Shown: positions 17,066 to 25,026 of the stretch, piece after piece
Layout of the letters: each line of letters starts with the position of its first letter
Position numbering within the stretch: position 1 is the first letter of the stretch
Assembly (NCBI RefSeq): GCF_017565425.1
Contig: NZ_JAGEMK010000003.1
Coordinates: forward strand, 372,001 to 436,000
Origin: Actinotalea soli
GTDB lineage: Bacteria; Actinomycetota; Actinomycetes; Actinomycetales; Cellulomonadaceae
Direction: 5' to 3'
DNA length: 64,000 nt
Position numbers and translations under genes: made by a program
Notes under the pieces: model-generated
The model's database searches: none
What the model saw: only the letters and a program-made list of their open reading frames with translations
Told to the model about the DNA's origin: nothing

Positions 17066-19704
17066 TCCTCGGGCGCCGCCTCCCGCGTGCCGGGGGCCGG
17101 ACCGCAGACGATCGCGTCCTGCGGACGGTAGCTCCACGTGTCCGTCTCCTCGGACTGGAGCTCGCCGTCCAGGAGCAGCCGTCGTCCGACGGTCACGGTG
17201 AAGCCTGGGTTGCCGGCCGACTGCGAGATGCAGTCGGGGCGGGTGTTGTAGACGGTCTTGGGCGAGACGACGTTGGAGCGTCCGCTCGTCCAGGACTCGA
17301 CCTCCCAGTACTCGGTGCTCCAGATCCGCACGTGCAGCTGGCCACCACCGACCCATGACTGCAGGAGCACCCCGTACGGCGTGGTGTTGCGGAACTTCAC
17401 GTCCAGCACGCCCTCGTGGATGGTCGCCTCGCGCCCCTCGGGGTAGCGGCTGAAGTAGTAGCTGTGCGGCTGGTGCTCGACGTCCTCGAGCCCCGCGAGG
17501 AACGAGGCGTTGTAGACGGTCGTGCCCATCTGGGACAGCCCCCCGCCGGTCCCGTCCGTCAGCACGCCGTTGACGACCACGCCCGCCTGGCGGTAGCCCG
17601 TCTCCGCGGTGATGGGGCCGATCACGTCGGTCAGGCTGAAGACCTCGTCGGGGCGCACGAGGGTCCCGTTCACGCGCCCGGCGCCGACGGTCAGGTTGTG
17701 CGTCCGGTCCGCGTGGGCCGTGAGCGCGGTCGAGAACTCGGAGACCACCTCGACCACGCCGAGCCCTTCGAGCTCGGCGGTCGTGCGGGCCGGGTCCGTC
17801 TCGACCAGCTCGACCCGCGCGGTGCGGTCGTCGCCGGTGCCGGCCGCAGCCACGGCCTCGCTCAGCTCGGCAGCGTCCAGGGTGGTCCCGGCCTCCCCCG
17901 GGACGACGACGGGTGCGTCCCCCTCGAAGGCGAACCGGGCGTCCGCGGCGTCGGTGAGCAGGTCCGTGGTGCGTGCCAGGACGGCCTCGACGAGGGCCTC
18001 ACCGTCCATCGCCAGGTCGAGGGTGCCCTCGTTCGGCACGAAGGAGGCAGCGCCCGTCACCACGTCGACCGGGAGCTCGGCACGCTGGTCGTCCACGACG
18101 ACCGTCACCGGCGCGCCCGCAAGGGGCCGGGCGACCTCCTCGACCACGCGCTCGACCTCCTCCGTGGTGATCGCGGCGGTCGTGGCCTGGGCGGGCAGCT
18201 CGACGGGGCGGGCCGCGGTGAGCCACTCCTCGGCCAGGAGCTCTCGGCTCGCCTCCGCGTCGATCGCGCTGCCCTCGGTCGCCCCCGTGCTGACGGGTTG
18301 GGCGTCGACGAACGCGACCGTGCCGTCCACGGGCTCGGTCGCGAGGGAGTCGCTGAGCTCGGCGATCGTGGCGTCGAGCGCCTCGTCGTCGATGGTGCTG
18401 ACGGGGTCGATCTCGGCCCCGCCGAAGATCTGGTGCCACAGGCGGGCAGGCTCCAGGCCGAACCCCGTGACCTGGTCGATCGTCGCCTCCGCGTCGAGGG
18501 CGAGCCCGGCGGCCTCAGGGTCGAAGGTCGTGCGCTTCTCGCCGGCGGCGACGGCGATCGGCTCGGTGGTCACGCTGCTCAAGGAGTCGGCGAGGTGGTC
18601 GACGGCCGACGCAGCGGTGAGGCCGCCGACGTCGACCCCGGCGACCGTCGAGCCGGGCGGGACGCGGTCCGACCACAACCAGAGCGCGCCGACGTACAGA
18701 CCACCGAGGACCACCACCACCGCCGAGACGGTCGCGAGGACCCGGGGCCAGCGGCGGGAGCTCTCCTGCTCGGGGAACACGTCCATCGGCGAGGCCGAGG
18801 CGTTCCCACCGGCGTGGCCGCCCGACCGCGCGGGGGGCGTGCGGTCCGGACCGGGGGCGGCAGGGGCGGCAGGGCGCTGCTGGGTGGCCGGCGCGGGCTC
18901 GGCGCCGAGATCCACCTCGGTCGCGTCATCCGCGTCCGCCTCGCCAGCCGACGAGGCCGGGGCGTTGCGGAAGGAGCGACGGACGGGGGTCTCGGCGGCG
19001 GGCTCAGCGGTCGCCTCGGTCTGCGCCACGCCCTCACCGAGGGTGTCGGTGTCGGCGGGTTCGACGGGAGCAGCGCGGACCTCGCGGTCGACAGGGTCGG
19101 GGCGAGCAGGGTCAGCAGGGTCAGCAGGGTCAGCAGGGTCAGCAGGGTCAGCGTCGGGCTGACCAGCGAGGTCGGCGACACCTGTCGCCTCCGGCAGGTC
19201 CTCGGCCTCGGCGCCCGCCACGGACCCGGCGCTCGTCGCGGACGAGGCGGCCTCCGGGTCGGTCTGAGCAGCCGCGGGCGCCACGGGCTCGCCCTCCTCG
19301 ACAGGCCCGGGAGCATCCGCAGGCTCCTCCGAGCCGGTCACGTCAGCAGTCGCGGGCGACTCGGACGTCTCGGCCCGCTCGGTAGCCTCGGCCGGCTCCA
19401 CGGGGCCGTCGTCAGCAGGCTCGTTCGCGTCGGCGGCCTGCTGCTCCTCGGAGGCTCCGTCCGGCTCGTCCGGCTCGTCGGACTCAGCCGGCTCGGAGGC
19501 TCCGGCCGGCTCGACGGACTCGGCCGGCTCGTCCGGCTCGTCGGACTCAGCCGGCTCGGACGCTTCGGTGGCCTCCGGCGTGACGGCGGACTCCGCGGGG
19601 TCGGCGGCTGCGGCAGGCCCGCTCGGCTCAGCGGCTTCGGCAGCCTCGGACGCGTCTCCCTGCGTGGGGTCGACGGCGTCGTCGGGCTGTCGTCCCTGGG
19701 TCAT
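17056..19704 (-). CDS. VanW-family membrane protein with long acidic N-terminus
   Basis: An 882-residue protein in three parts. Residues 1-320 are cytoplasmic, acidic and of low complexity, built from EPAES, DEPDEP and DPA repeats. A transmembrane helix lies at about 322-344. Outside the membrane there are two stretches like the YoaR/PG_binding_4 domain and, near 690-810, a VanW domain (RPDEVFSLTDVIGP, GGGLSQMGTTVYNA, SRYPEGREATI). Related proteins attach to or act on peptidoglycan, but the activity is unknown and no vancomycin-resistance cluster is present. ATG 19704 with GGGGAG about 10 nt upstream; an upstream GTG at 19797 is rejected. Repeats make the N-terminus prone to length change. 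Confidence 0.82.
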   Translation of the reverse strand: MTQGRQPDDAVDPTQGDASEAAEAAEPSGPAAAADPAESAVTPEATEASEPAESDEPDEPAESVEPAGASEPAESDEPDEPDGASEEQQAADANEPADDGPVEPAEATERAETSESPATADVTGSEEPADAPGPVEEGEPVAPAAAQTDPEAASSATSAGSVAGAEAEDLPEATGVADLAGQPDADPADPADPADPADPARPDPVDREVRAAPVEPADTDTLGEGVAQTEATAEPAAETPVRRSFRNAPASSAGEADADDATEVDLGAEPAPATQQRPAAPAAPGPDRTPPARSGGHAGGNASASPMDVFPEQESSRRWPRVLATVSAVVVVLGGLYVGALWLWSDRVPPGSTVAGVDVGGLTAASAVDHLADSLSSVTTEPIAVAAGEKRTTFDPEAAGLALDAEATIDQVTGFGLEPARLWHQIFGGAEIDPVSTIDDEALDATIAELSDSLATEPVDGTVAFVDAQPVSTGATEGSAIDAEASRELLAEEWLTAARPVELPAQATTAAITTEEVERVVEEVARPLAGAPVTVVVDDQRAELPVDVVTGAASFVPNEGTLDLAMDGEALVEAVLARTTDLLTDAADARFAFEGDAPVVVPGEAGTTLDAAELSEAVAAAGTGDDRTARVELVETDPARTTAELEGLGVVEVVSEFSTALTAHADRTHNLTVGAGRVNGTLVRPDEVFSLTDVIGPITAETGYRQAGVVVNGVLTDGTGGGLSQMGTTVYNASFLAGLEDVEHQPHSYYFSRYPEGREATIHEGVLDVKFRNTTPYGVLLQSWVGGGQLHVRIWSTEYWEVESWTSGRSNVVSPKTVYNTRPDCISQSAGNPGFTVTVGRRLLLDGELQSEETDTWSYRPQDAIVCGPAPGTREAAPEEEG
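19105..19149. repeat. five perfect 9-bp tandem repeats in the VanW gene
   Basis: The unit AGCAGGGTC occurs five times without a mismatch and encodes Asp-Pro-Ala repeats on the minus strand. The 9-bp period keeps the frame, so slippage changes only length. Confidence 0.95.
19461..19497. repeat. first copy of a 37-bp direct repeat (second at 19524-19560)
   Basis: The 37 bases at 19461-19497 and 19524-19560 are identical, offset by 63 bp (21 codons), and encode SEPAESDEPDEP twice in the acidic N-terminus of the VanW protein. This is a recent in-frame duplication. Confidence 0.9.
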
Positions 19705-19818
19705 CGGTGGTGCTCTCCCCTGCGGCGGTGACGGGCGCGTTCTCGCCCGGCGCGAGTCTACGTCCCTTCCGGGCGCATCTCCGGGACGTGCCGACAAGCC
19801 CGCCTGGGGGCAGGCACG

Positions 19819-20193
19819 TCAGGGCTGCGCCCCCTGGCTCACGGGGTCTGCGCTGAACCAGCGCCGAGGCAGCACCGCGGCGAGACCGGCCGCGAGGGCG
19901 CCCCCGTACCAGATGACGCCGATCGGTTCGAGGGCCACGAGGACGTCACCTCCGGGGCCCTGGCCTGCGAGGACGCTGACCGTGGTGAAGACGCCCAGGG
20001 CGATGACCAGGATCCCGACCCCACCGACCCAGGCCCGGGCGAGAACCCCGGCCGCGGCGACGGTGACGAGGGCGAGGACCAGGCCCCAGGGCGTCTCGGC
20101 CCGGTGCACCCCGGTACCGACGACTCCGACCACGACCCCGACGAGGAGCAGGGCGAGGTAGCGGCCGATCTGCCGTCCCGAGATGAGGTCCAC
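19819..20193 (-). CDS. small membrane protein next to mshB (Rv1171-like)
   Basis: A 124-residue protein with four predicted transmembrane helices (about 8-28, 35-55, 58-76 and 92-110) and no catalytic motif. A conserved small membrane protein stands at the same place beside mshB in mycobacteria, which is the main clue. The GTG at 20193 lies 4 nt after the mshB stop; TAGCCT ends 6 nt before it and overlaps the mshB 3' end, so it can be read leaderless from its own promoter as well as by read-through. Function unknown. Confidence 0.8.
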   Translation of the reverse strand: MDLISGRQIGRYLALLLVGVVVGVVGTGVHRAETPWGLVLALVTVAAAGVLARAWVGGVGILVIALGVFTTVSVLAGQGPGGDVLVALEPIGVIWYGGALAAGLAAVLPRRWFSADPVSQGAQP

Positions 20194-20205
20194 GCGGTCA
20201 GGCTA
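20194..20205 (-). promoter_or_regulatory. candidate leaderless promoter inside the mshB 3' end
   Basis: TAGCCT (20200-20205, minus strand) ends 6 nt before the GTG of the small membrane protein and overlaps the last mshB codons and stop. Confidence 0.45.
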
Positions 20206-21124
20206 CCCGCGGGCGGACGCCCTCCGGCCACCCCGTCGGCGCCGGACCGGGCCCGGCCGCCACGCGATAGGTCTCGGTCGTCAGGACGGGCTGGAGCATG
20301 GCGTTGCTGAGTGCGAAGCGCGCCAGGTGCGTGCTGCGAGGGGTCGCGCTGACGGCCTGGACCTGGGTCGCGTGGCTTCGCATCGCGGAGAGCACCCGGT
20401 CGAGCACGGGGGCGACCTCCACCTCGACGTCGACCTCGACCGAGGGGACAGCCGCCGAGGGCATCGGACCGGCCGGATCTGGCAGGGCCAACCCCTCGGG
20501 GGTCGCCTCCTCGGCGAGGGTGTCGTACGCGGCACGCAGGTGCTCGAGGTCCAGCACGGACCACAGCACCGTCGGGGCGACGGCCAGATGAGGGGTCGCG
20601 AGCTCGACCGCGCGGGTCATCACGTGGTGGGCGTGGACGTGGTCCGGGTGGCCGTACCCGCCGCCGGGCTCGTAGCCGACGACGACCGTCGGCTCCTGCC
20701 TCCTGATCAGGCCCGCCAGGCCGGCTGCTGCGACGTCCACCGCGACCCCGACGAAGGCGTCCTCGGGCAGGTCTGCGACCGCGGTCGCCTGCCCGGTCCC
20801 GAGCCACGCCATCCCCGAGTCGGCGTAGCGGACCTGACCGACCGCCCCGCCGCCCGGGGCGACGAGCTCGTCGAGGAAGGCGTGAGCCTGGACCCCCAGC
20901 GCGGCCAGCGCACCCGCGAGCTCGACCTCGCGGTGGTCTGCGAGGGCCCGACCGTTCCCCTCGAGGGCCGCGCGCTCAGGCCCGATGACCTCTCCCTGCT
21001 CGCCCCGCGTGCAGGTCACGACGGTCGTCGGCAGTCCGGCCGCCGACCACGTCGCGAGCAGGGCACCGGTCGCGAGGGTCTCGTCGTCCGGGTGCGCATG
21101 GACCGCGAGCAGCCCCCCGGTCAC
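20198..21124 (-). CDS. mshB: N-acetyl-GlcN-inositol deacetylase (mycothiol synthesis)
   Basis: Zinc-dependent LmbE/PIG-L-family deacetylase that acts on 1-D-myo-inosityl-2-acetamido-2-deoxy-glucopyranoside, the second mycothiol step. The zinc and catalytic motif AHPDDE is at residues 10-15 and the third ligand in GGGYGHPDHVHAHH. 308 residues, and the insert between about 75 and 135 matches MshB rather than Mca. GTG 21124 overlaps the stop of the BCCT gene (GTGA), so translation is coupled. The mycothiol role is supported by the mca gene at 61 kb. Confidence 0.9.
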   Translation of the reverse strand: MTGGLLAVHAHPDDETLATGALLATWSAAGLPTTVVTCTRGEQGEVIGPERAALEGNGRALADHREVELAGALAALGVQAHAFLDELVAPGGGAVGQVRYADSGMAWLGTGQATAVADLPEDAFVGVAVDVAAAGLAGLIRRQEPTVVVGYEPGGGYGHPDHVHAHHVMTRAVELATPHLAVAPTVLWSVLDLEHLRAAYDTLAEEATPEGLALPDPAGPMPSAAVPSVEVDVEVEVAPVLDRVLSAMRSHATQVQAVSATPRSTHLARFALSNAMLQPVLTTETYRVAAGPGPAPTGWPEGVRPRVA

Positions 21125-22896
21125 TCCTCGGTGCCCGCGGTCGGACGCCGTCGCCGCAGCCGCATCCGGGACGAGGACGCGCCCCGTCCGGAGGGGTCAG
21201 GGGTCCGGTCGGCGGGGGCACCCTCACCGTCCTGACGGTCCAGCATCGTCGACACGTGCTCGGTGACGTGCTCGGTCACGTGCGCGGTGAGTCTCGCCCG
21301 GAGCTCACGCCGCTGAGCCCGGAGGAAGTCCTGGTGCTCCCGGTGCAGAGCCTTCGAGATGGCCACAGCCATGGCGATCATCACGAAGGAGAACGGCAGA
21401 GCGATGAGGATGGCTGCGGTCTGCAGGGCGAGCAGACCACCGGCCAGCAGCAGGGCGATCGCGAGGAGGCCCTCGAGCACCGACCAGGTCACCCGGATAC
21501 CGGTGCGCGGGGCAGGGTTGCCCCCGGTCGAGAGCATCGCCACCACGAGCGAGCCCGAGTCGCTCGAGGTGATGAAGAAGAGGCTCACCAGGACGATGGC
21601 CACGACGGAGAGGAACGGCCCCCAGGGCAGGCCGCCCAGCACGTCGAACAGGGCGTTCTCGGGGACGATCGACCCGTCGGCGGGGACCAGCCCGCCCTCG
21701 CCGAAGAGCTCGCGGTAGATCGCGCTTCCGCCCAGCACCGAGAACCACAGGAAGGTGATCAGGGTCGGGACGAGCAGCACGCCCCCGACGAACTCCCTCA
21801 CGGTGCGTCCGCGCGAGATCCGCGCGATGAAGACGCCGACGAACGGCGCCCACGACATCCACCAGCCCCAGTAGAAGGTCGTCCACGCCGCCTGCCACGC
21901 CTCGCCGTCGGCTCCTGAGAAGGCGCTCACGTTGAAGGTCATCGGGAGGACGTTGGCGAGGTAGACGCCGAGGGACTGGACGAACTCCCGGAGCAGGAAG
22001 AGGGTGGGCCCGAGGACGAGCAGGGCGACGAGCAGCAGCCCGGCGAGACTGACGTTGATGTTCGAGAGCCACTTGAGGCCCCGGTCGAGCCCCGAGACCA
22101 CCGAGGCCGTCGCGAGGATCGTGATCACCACGATGATGCCGACCTGGACGGTGGAGCTCGACTCGATCAGCCCGATGTGCTCGAGACCTGCCGCGATCTG
22201 CAGCACGCCCAGACCCAGCGACGTCGCGACGCCGAAGACCGTCCCGACCACCGCGGCGACGTCGACGGCGTCACCGATCTTGCCCTCGACCCGCCGGCCG
22301 AGGAGGGGCTCGAGGGCCCACCGGATCGACACCGGACGCTTCTTCCGGTGGATCGCGTAGGCGAGCGCCAGCCCGACGACGACGTAGATCGCCCAGGCGT
22401 GGACCCCCCAGTGCAGGTAGGTCTGCGCCATCGCGGTCTCGGCGATGCGCTCGGGCGGCCCGGTGACTCCCGGCTTGGGTGAGGTGAAGTGCATGAGCGG
22501 CTCGGCCACGCCGTAGAAGACCAGTCCGATGCCCATGCCGGCGGCGAAGAGCATCGCGAACCACGCGCCCAGGGCGAACTCGGGGCGGTCGTCGTCATCC
22601 CCGAGGGTGATGTCACCCCAGCGGCCGAGACCCACCCACAGCGCGAAGGCCACGAACGCCGCGACGAGCAGCACGTAGTACCAGCCGAACGCCCCGATGA
22701 CGTTGGACTGGATGGCTCCGATCGCCTCCTCGGTCTGCGCCGGGAACAGGATCGCGACGGCGGAGACGAGGAGGACGATCGACAGCGCTGGCCAGAACAC
22801 CTGGCGCCGCACGCCCCCGCGGCCTCGGCCGTACCGCGGGGCCGGCGCAGGCTGCGGGACGGGGGCCTCGGGGCCGGTGGTGCTGGTGCTGGTCAT
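21121..22896 (-). CDS. BCCT-family betaine/choline/carnitine transporter
   Basis: Twelve-helix secondary transporter for quaternary ammonium compounds. The signature GMGIGLVFYGVAEPLMH holds the glycine motif (G-M-G-I-G) of sodium-coupled, betaine-type members, and the tryptophan-rich segment FYWGWWMSWAPFVGVFIARISRGRT is present (two parts). A charged C-terminal helix (HREHQDFLRAQRRELRARL) with repeats of HVTEHV resembles the osmosensing tail of BetP. 591 residues. ATG 22896 has GGAG 7 nt upstream; the GTG two codons earlier is too close to it. The stop is coupled to mshB. Exact substrate is not determined. Confidence 0.9.
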   Translation of the reverse strand: MTSTSTTGPEAPVPQPAPAPRYGRGRGGVRRQVFWPALSIVLLVSAVAILFPAQTEEAIGAIQSNVIGAFGWYYVLLVAAFVAFALWVGLGRWGDITLGDDDDRPEFALGAWFAMLFAAGMGIGLVFYGVAEPLMHFTSPKPGVTGPPERIAETAMAQTYLHWGVHAWAIYVVVGLALAYAIHRKKRPVSIRWALEPLLGRRVEGKIGDAVDVAAVVGTVFGVATSLGLGVLQIAAGLEHIGLIESSSTVQVGIIVVITILATASVVSGLDRGLKWLSNINVSLAGLLLVALLVLGPTLFLLREFVQSLGVYLANVLPMTFNVSAFSGADGEAWQAAWTTFYWGWWMSWAPFVGVFIARISRGRTVREFVGGVLLVPTLITFLWFSVLGGSAIYRELFGEGGLVPADGSIVPENALFDVLGGLPWGPFLSVVAIVLVSLFFITSSDSGSLVVAMLSTGGNPAPRTGIRVTWSVLEGLLAIALLLAGGLLALQTAAILIALPFSFVMIAMAVAISKALHREHQDFLRAQRRELRARLTAHVTEHVTEHVSTMLDRQDGEGAPADRTPDPSGRGASSSRMRLRRRRPTAGTEE

Positions 22897-22967
22897 GGTC
22901 ACTCCAGGTGCCGTCGCGGTTCTGGACGGCCCCTACAGTGGCAGAGGTCGTCGTCGGGCGCCCGACC

Positions 22968-24890
22968 TCAGGCGCGCTTGGCCCGCGAGGCGCTCCGGGC
23001 GCGGTCGTTCTGGTCGAGGATGACCTTGCGGATCCGCACGAACTCGGGGGTGACCTCGACGCACTCGTCCTCGCGGGCGAACTCGAGGGACTCCTCGAGG
23101 GTCAGCTTGCGCGGCGGGGTGAGGTTCTCGAACGTGTCGCTCGAGGCGGCACGCATGTTCGTGAGCTTCTTCTCCTTGGTGATGTTCACGTCCATGTCGT
23201 CGGCGCGCGCGTTCTCGCCGACGATCATGCCCTCGTAGACCTCCTGCGTCGGGTCCACGAAGAACGTCCCGCGGTCCTGCAGGTTGATCATGGCGAAGGG
23301 CGTGACCTTGCCCGCACGGTCGGCCACCAGCGAGCCGTTGTTGCGCGTCTCGATGGCCCCCTGCCACGGCTCGTAGCCGTGGGCGATCGACGAGGCGATG
23401 CCGGTCCCGCGGGTGTCCGTGAGGAACTGGGTGCGGAACCCGATCAGGCCGCGGGCGGGGACCACGAACTCCATGCGGACCCAGCCGGTGCCGTGGTTCG
23501 CCATGGTCTCCATGCGACCCTTGCGCTGGGCGAGGAGCTGGGTGACCGAGCCGAGGTACTCCTCGGGCACGTCGATGGTCATGTGCTCCATCGGCTCGTG
23601 CACCTTGCCGTCGATCGACCGGGTGACGACCTGGGGCTTGCCGACGGTCAGCTCGAAGCCCTCACGGCGCATCTGCTCGACGAGGATCGCCAGCGCGAGC
23701 TCTCCACGGCCCTGGACCTCCCAGGCGTCGGGACGCTCGGTGGGCAGCACCTTGAGCGAGACGTTGCCGATTAGCTCGGAGTCGAGGCGGTCCTTCACCT
23801 GGCGCGCGGTGACCTTGTGGCCCTTGCCGCCCTTGCCCGCGAGGGGTGAGGTGTTGATGCCGATGGTCATCGAGATGGCCGGGTCGTCGACGGTGATCAG
23901 CGGCAGGGGCCGCGGGTCGTCGATGTCGGTCAGCGTCTCACCGATGGTGATGTCGGCGATGCCCGCGACGGCGACGATGTCGCCGGGTCCGGCGGAGTCG
24001 GTGGGGACGCGCTCGAGGGCCTTGGTCTCGAGCAGCTCGGTGATCTTGACGCTGGTGATCGAGCCGTCCGACCGGGCCCAGGCGACCTGCTGACCCTTGC
24101 GCAACGTCCCGTTGAACACGCGCAGCAGGGCCAGGCGGCCGAGGAAGGGCGAGGCGTCCAGGTTGGTGACGTGGGCCTGGAGCGGGGCGCCCTCGGTGTA
24201 GGTCGGGGCCGGGATCTTGTCCAGGATCATCTGGAAGAGCGGCTCGAGGTTCTCCGAATCCGGCAGACCGCCGTCGGCCGGCTGGGTGAGGGAGGCGCGC
24301 CCCGCGCGGGCCGCGGCGTAGACCACGGGGACGTCGAGGATCGCGTCGAGGTCGAGGTCCGGCACGTCCTCGTGGAGGTCGCTCGCGAGGCCGAGCAGGA
24401 GGTCGGTCGACTCGTGGACGACCTCCTCGATCCGCGAGTCGGGACGGTCGACCTTGTTGACCAGGAGGATCACGGGCAGCTTGGCCGCCAGGGCCTTGCG
24501 CAGCACGAAGCGGGTCTGCGGCAGGGGGCCCTCGCTCGCGTCCACGAGCAGCACCACGCCGTCGACCATGGACAGGCCCCGCTCGACCTCTCCGCCGAAG
24601 TCGGCGTGGCCCGGGGTGTCGATGACGTTGATGGTGATGCCGTCGGGCTCCCCCGCGGCAGCAGCGGCGGGTCCGCGGTACCGGATCGCCGTGTTCTTGG
24701 CGAGGATCGTGATGCCCTTCTCACGCTCCAGGTCCCCCGAGTCCATCGCACGCTCGTCGATGTGGGCGTGGGAGCCGAAGCTGCCCGACTGCCACAGCAT
24801 GGCGTCGACGAGGGTGGTCTTGCCGTGGTCGACGTGGGCGACGATCGCGACGTTGCGCAGGTCGGAGCGCACAGGCATGGGAGTACTCAT
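22968..24890 (-). CDS. typA: ribosome-associated GTPase TypA/BipA
   Basis: Translational GTPase that binds the ribosome and helps late assembly, stress and cold growth. G1 is AHVDHGKTT, G3 DTPGHADFGGE, G4 NKVD; domains II, III, V and the BipA-specific C-terminus follow (GSVTQLLAQRKGRME, RTQFLTDTRGTG). 640 residues is a full-length family member. ATG 24890 lacks a strong ribosome site; a second ATG four codons later (MPVRSDL) matches many homologues and could be used. A strong -10 (TAAAAT) lies about 45 nt upstream. Confidence 0.95.
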   Translation of the reverse strand: MSTPMPVRSDLRNVAIVAHVDHGKTTLVDAMLWQSGSFGSHAHIDERAMDSGDLEREKGITILAKNTAIRYRGPAAAAAGEPDGITINVIDTPGHADFGGEVERGLSMVDGVVLLVDASEGPLPQTRFVLRKALAAKLPVILLVNKVDRPDSRIEEVVHESTDLLLGLASDLHEDVPDLDLDAILDVPVVYAAARAGRASLTQPADGGLPDSENLEPLFQMILDKIPAPTYTEGAPLQAHVTNLDASPFLGRLALLRVFNGTLRKGQQVAWARSDGSITSVKITELLETKALERVPTDSAGPGDIVAVAGIADITIGETLTDIDDPRPLPLITVDDPAISMTIGINTSPLAGKGGKGHKVTARQVKDRLDSELIGNVSLKVLPTERPDAWEVQGRGELALAILVEQMRREGFELTVGKPQVVTRSIDGKVHEPMEHMTIDVPEEYLGSVTQLLAQRKGRMETMANHGTGWVRMEFVVPARGLIGFRTQFLTDTRGTGIASSIAHGYEPWQGAIETRNNGSLVADRAGKVTPFAMINLQDRGTFFVDPTQEVYEGMIVGENARADDMDVNITKEKKLTNMRAASSDTFENLTPPRKLTLEESLEFAREDECVEVTPEFVRIRKVILDQNDRARSASRAKRA

Positions 24891-24931
24891 CTCAGAAGAC
24901 GGGGAGCGCGCCGGACATGGGGCGCCAGTCG

Positions 24932-24937
24932 ATTTTA
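24932..24937 (-). promoter_or_regulatory. -10 of typA
   Basis: TAAAAT on the minus strand is a perfect TANNNT in an otherwise G+C-rich gap; transcription would start near 24925. No good -35 at 17 bp. Confidence 0.5.
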
Positions 24938-24967
24938 CACGCCGACGCCCCGGTCACCGCGCAGGAC

Positions 24968-25008
24968 GACGGACGGCCCCTGGCCGGGAGGGTCAGGGGC
25001 CGTCCGTC
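24968..25008 (-). terminator. terminator of the peptide ABC ATPase gene
   Basis: Perfect 15-bp arms (24968-24982 and 24994-25008, GACGGACGGCCCCTG and its complement) with an 11-nt loop, 18 nt after the ATPase stop. The RNA is very stable but has no long U-tract. Confidence 0.75.
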
Positions 25009-25026
25009 TGCCGGGGTGGCGGGTCC

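Noticed and set aside
17416-19731. 771-codon open frame on the plus strand across the VanW gene
   Set aside because: It is a shadow of the repetitive acidic coding sequence: reversed Glu/Asp/Pro/Ala codons give Arg/Gly/Leu-rich text with no domain.
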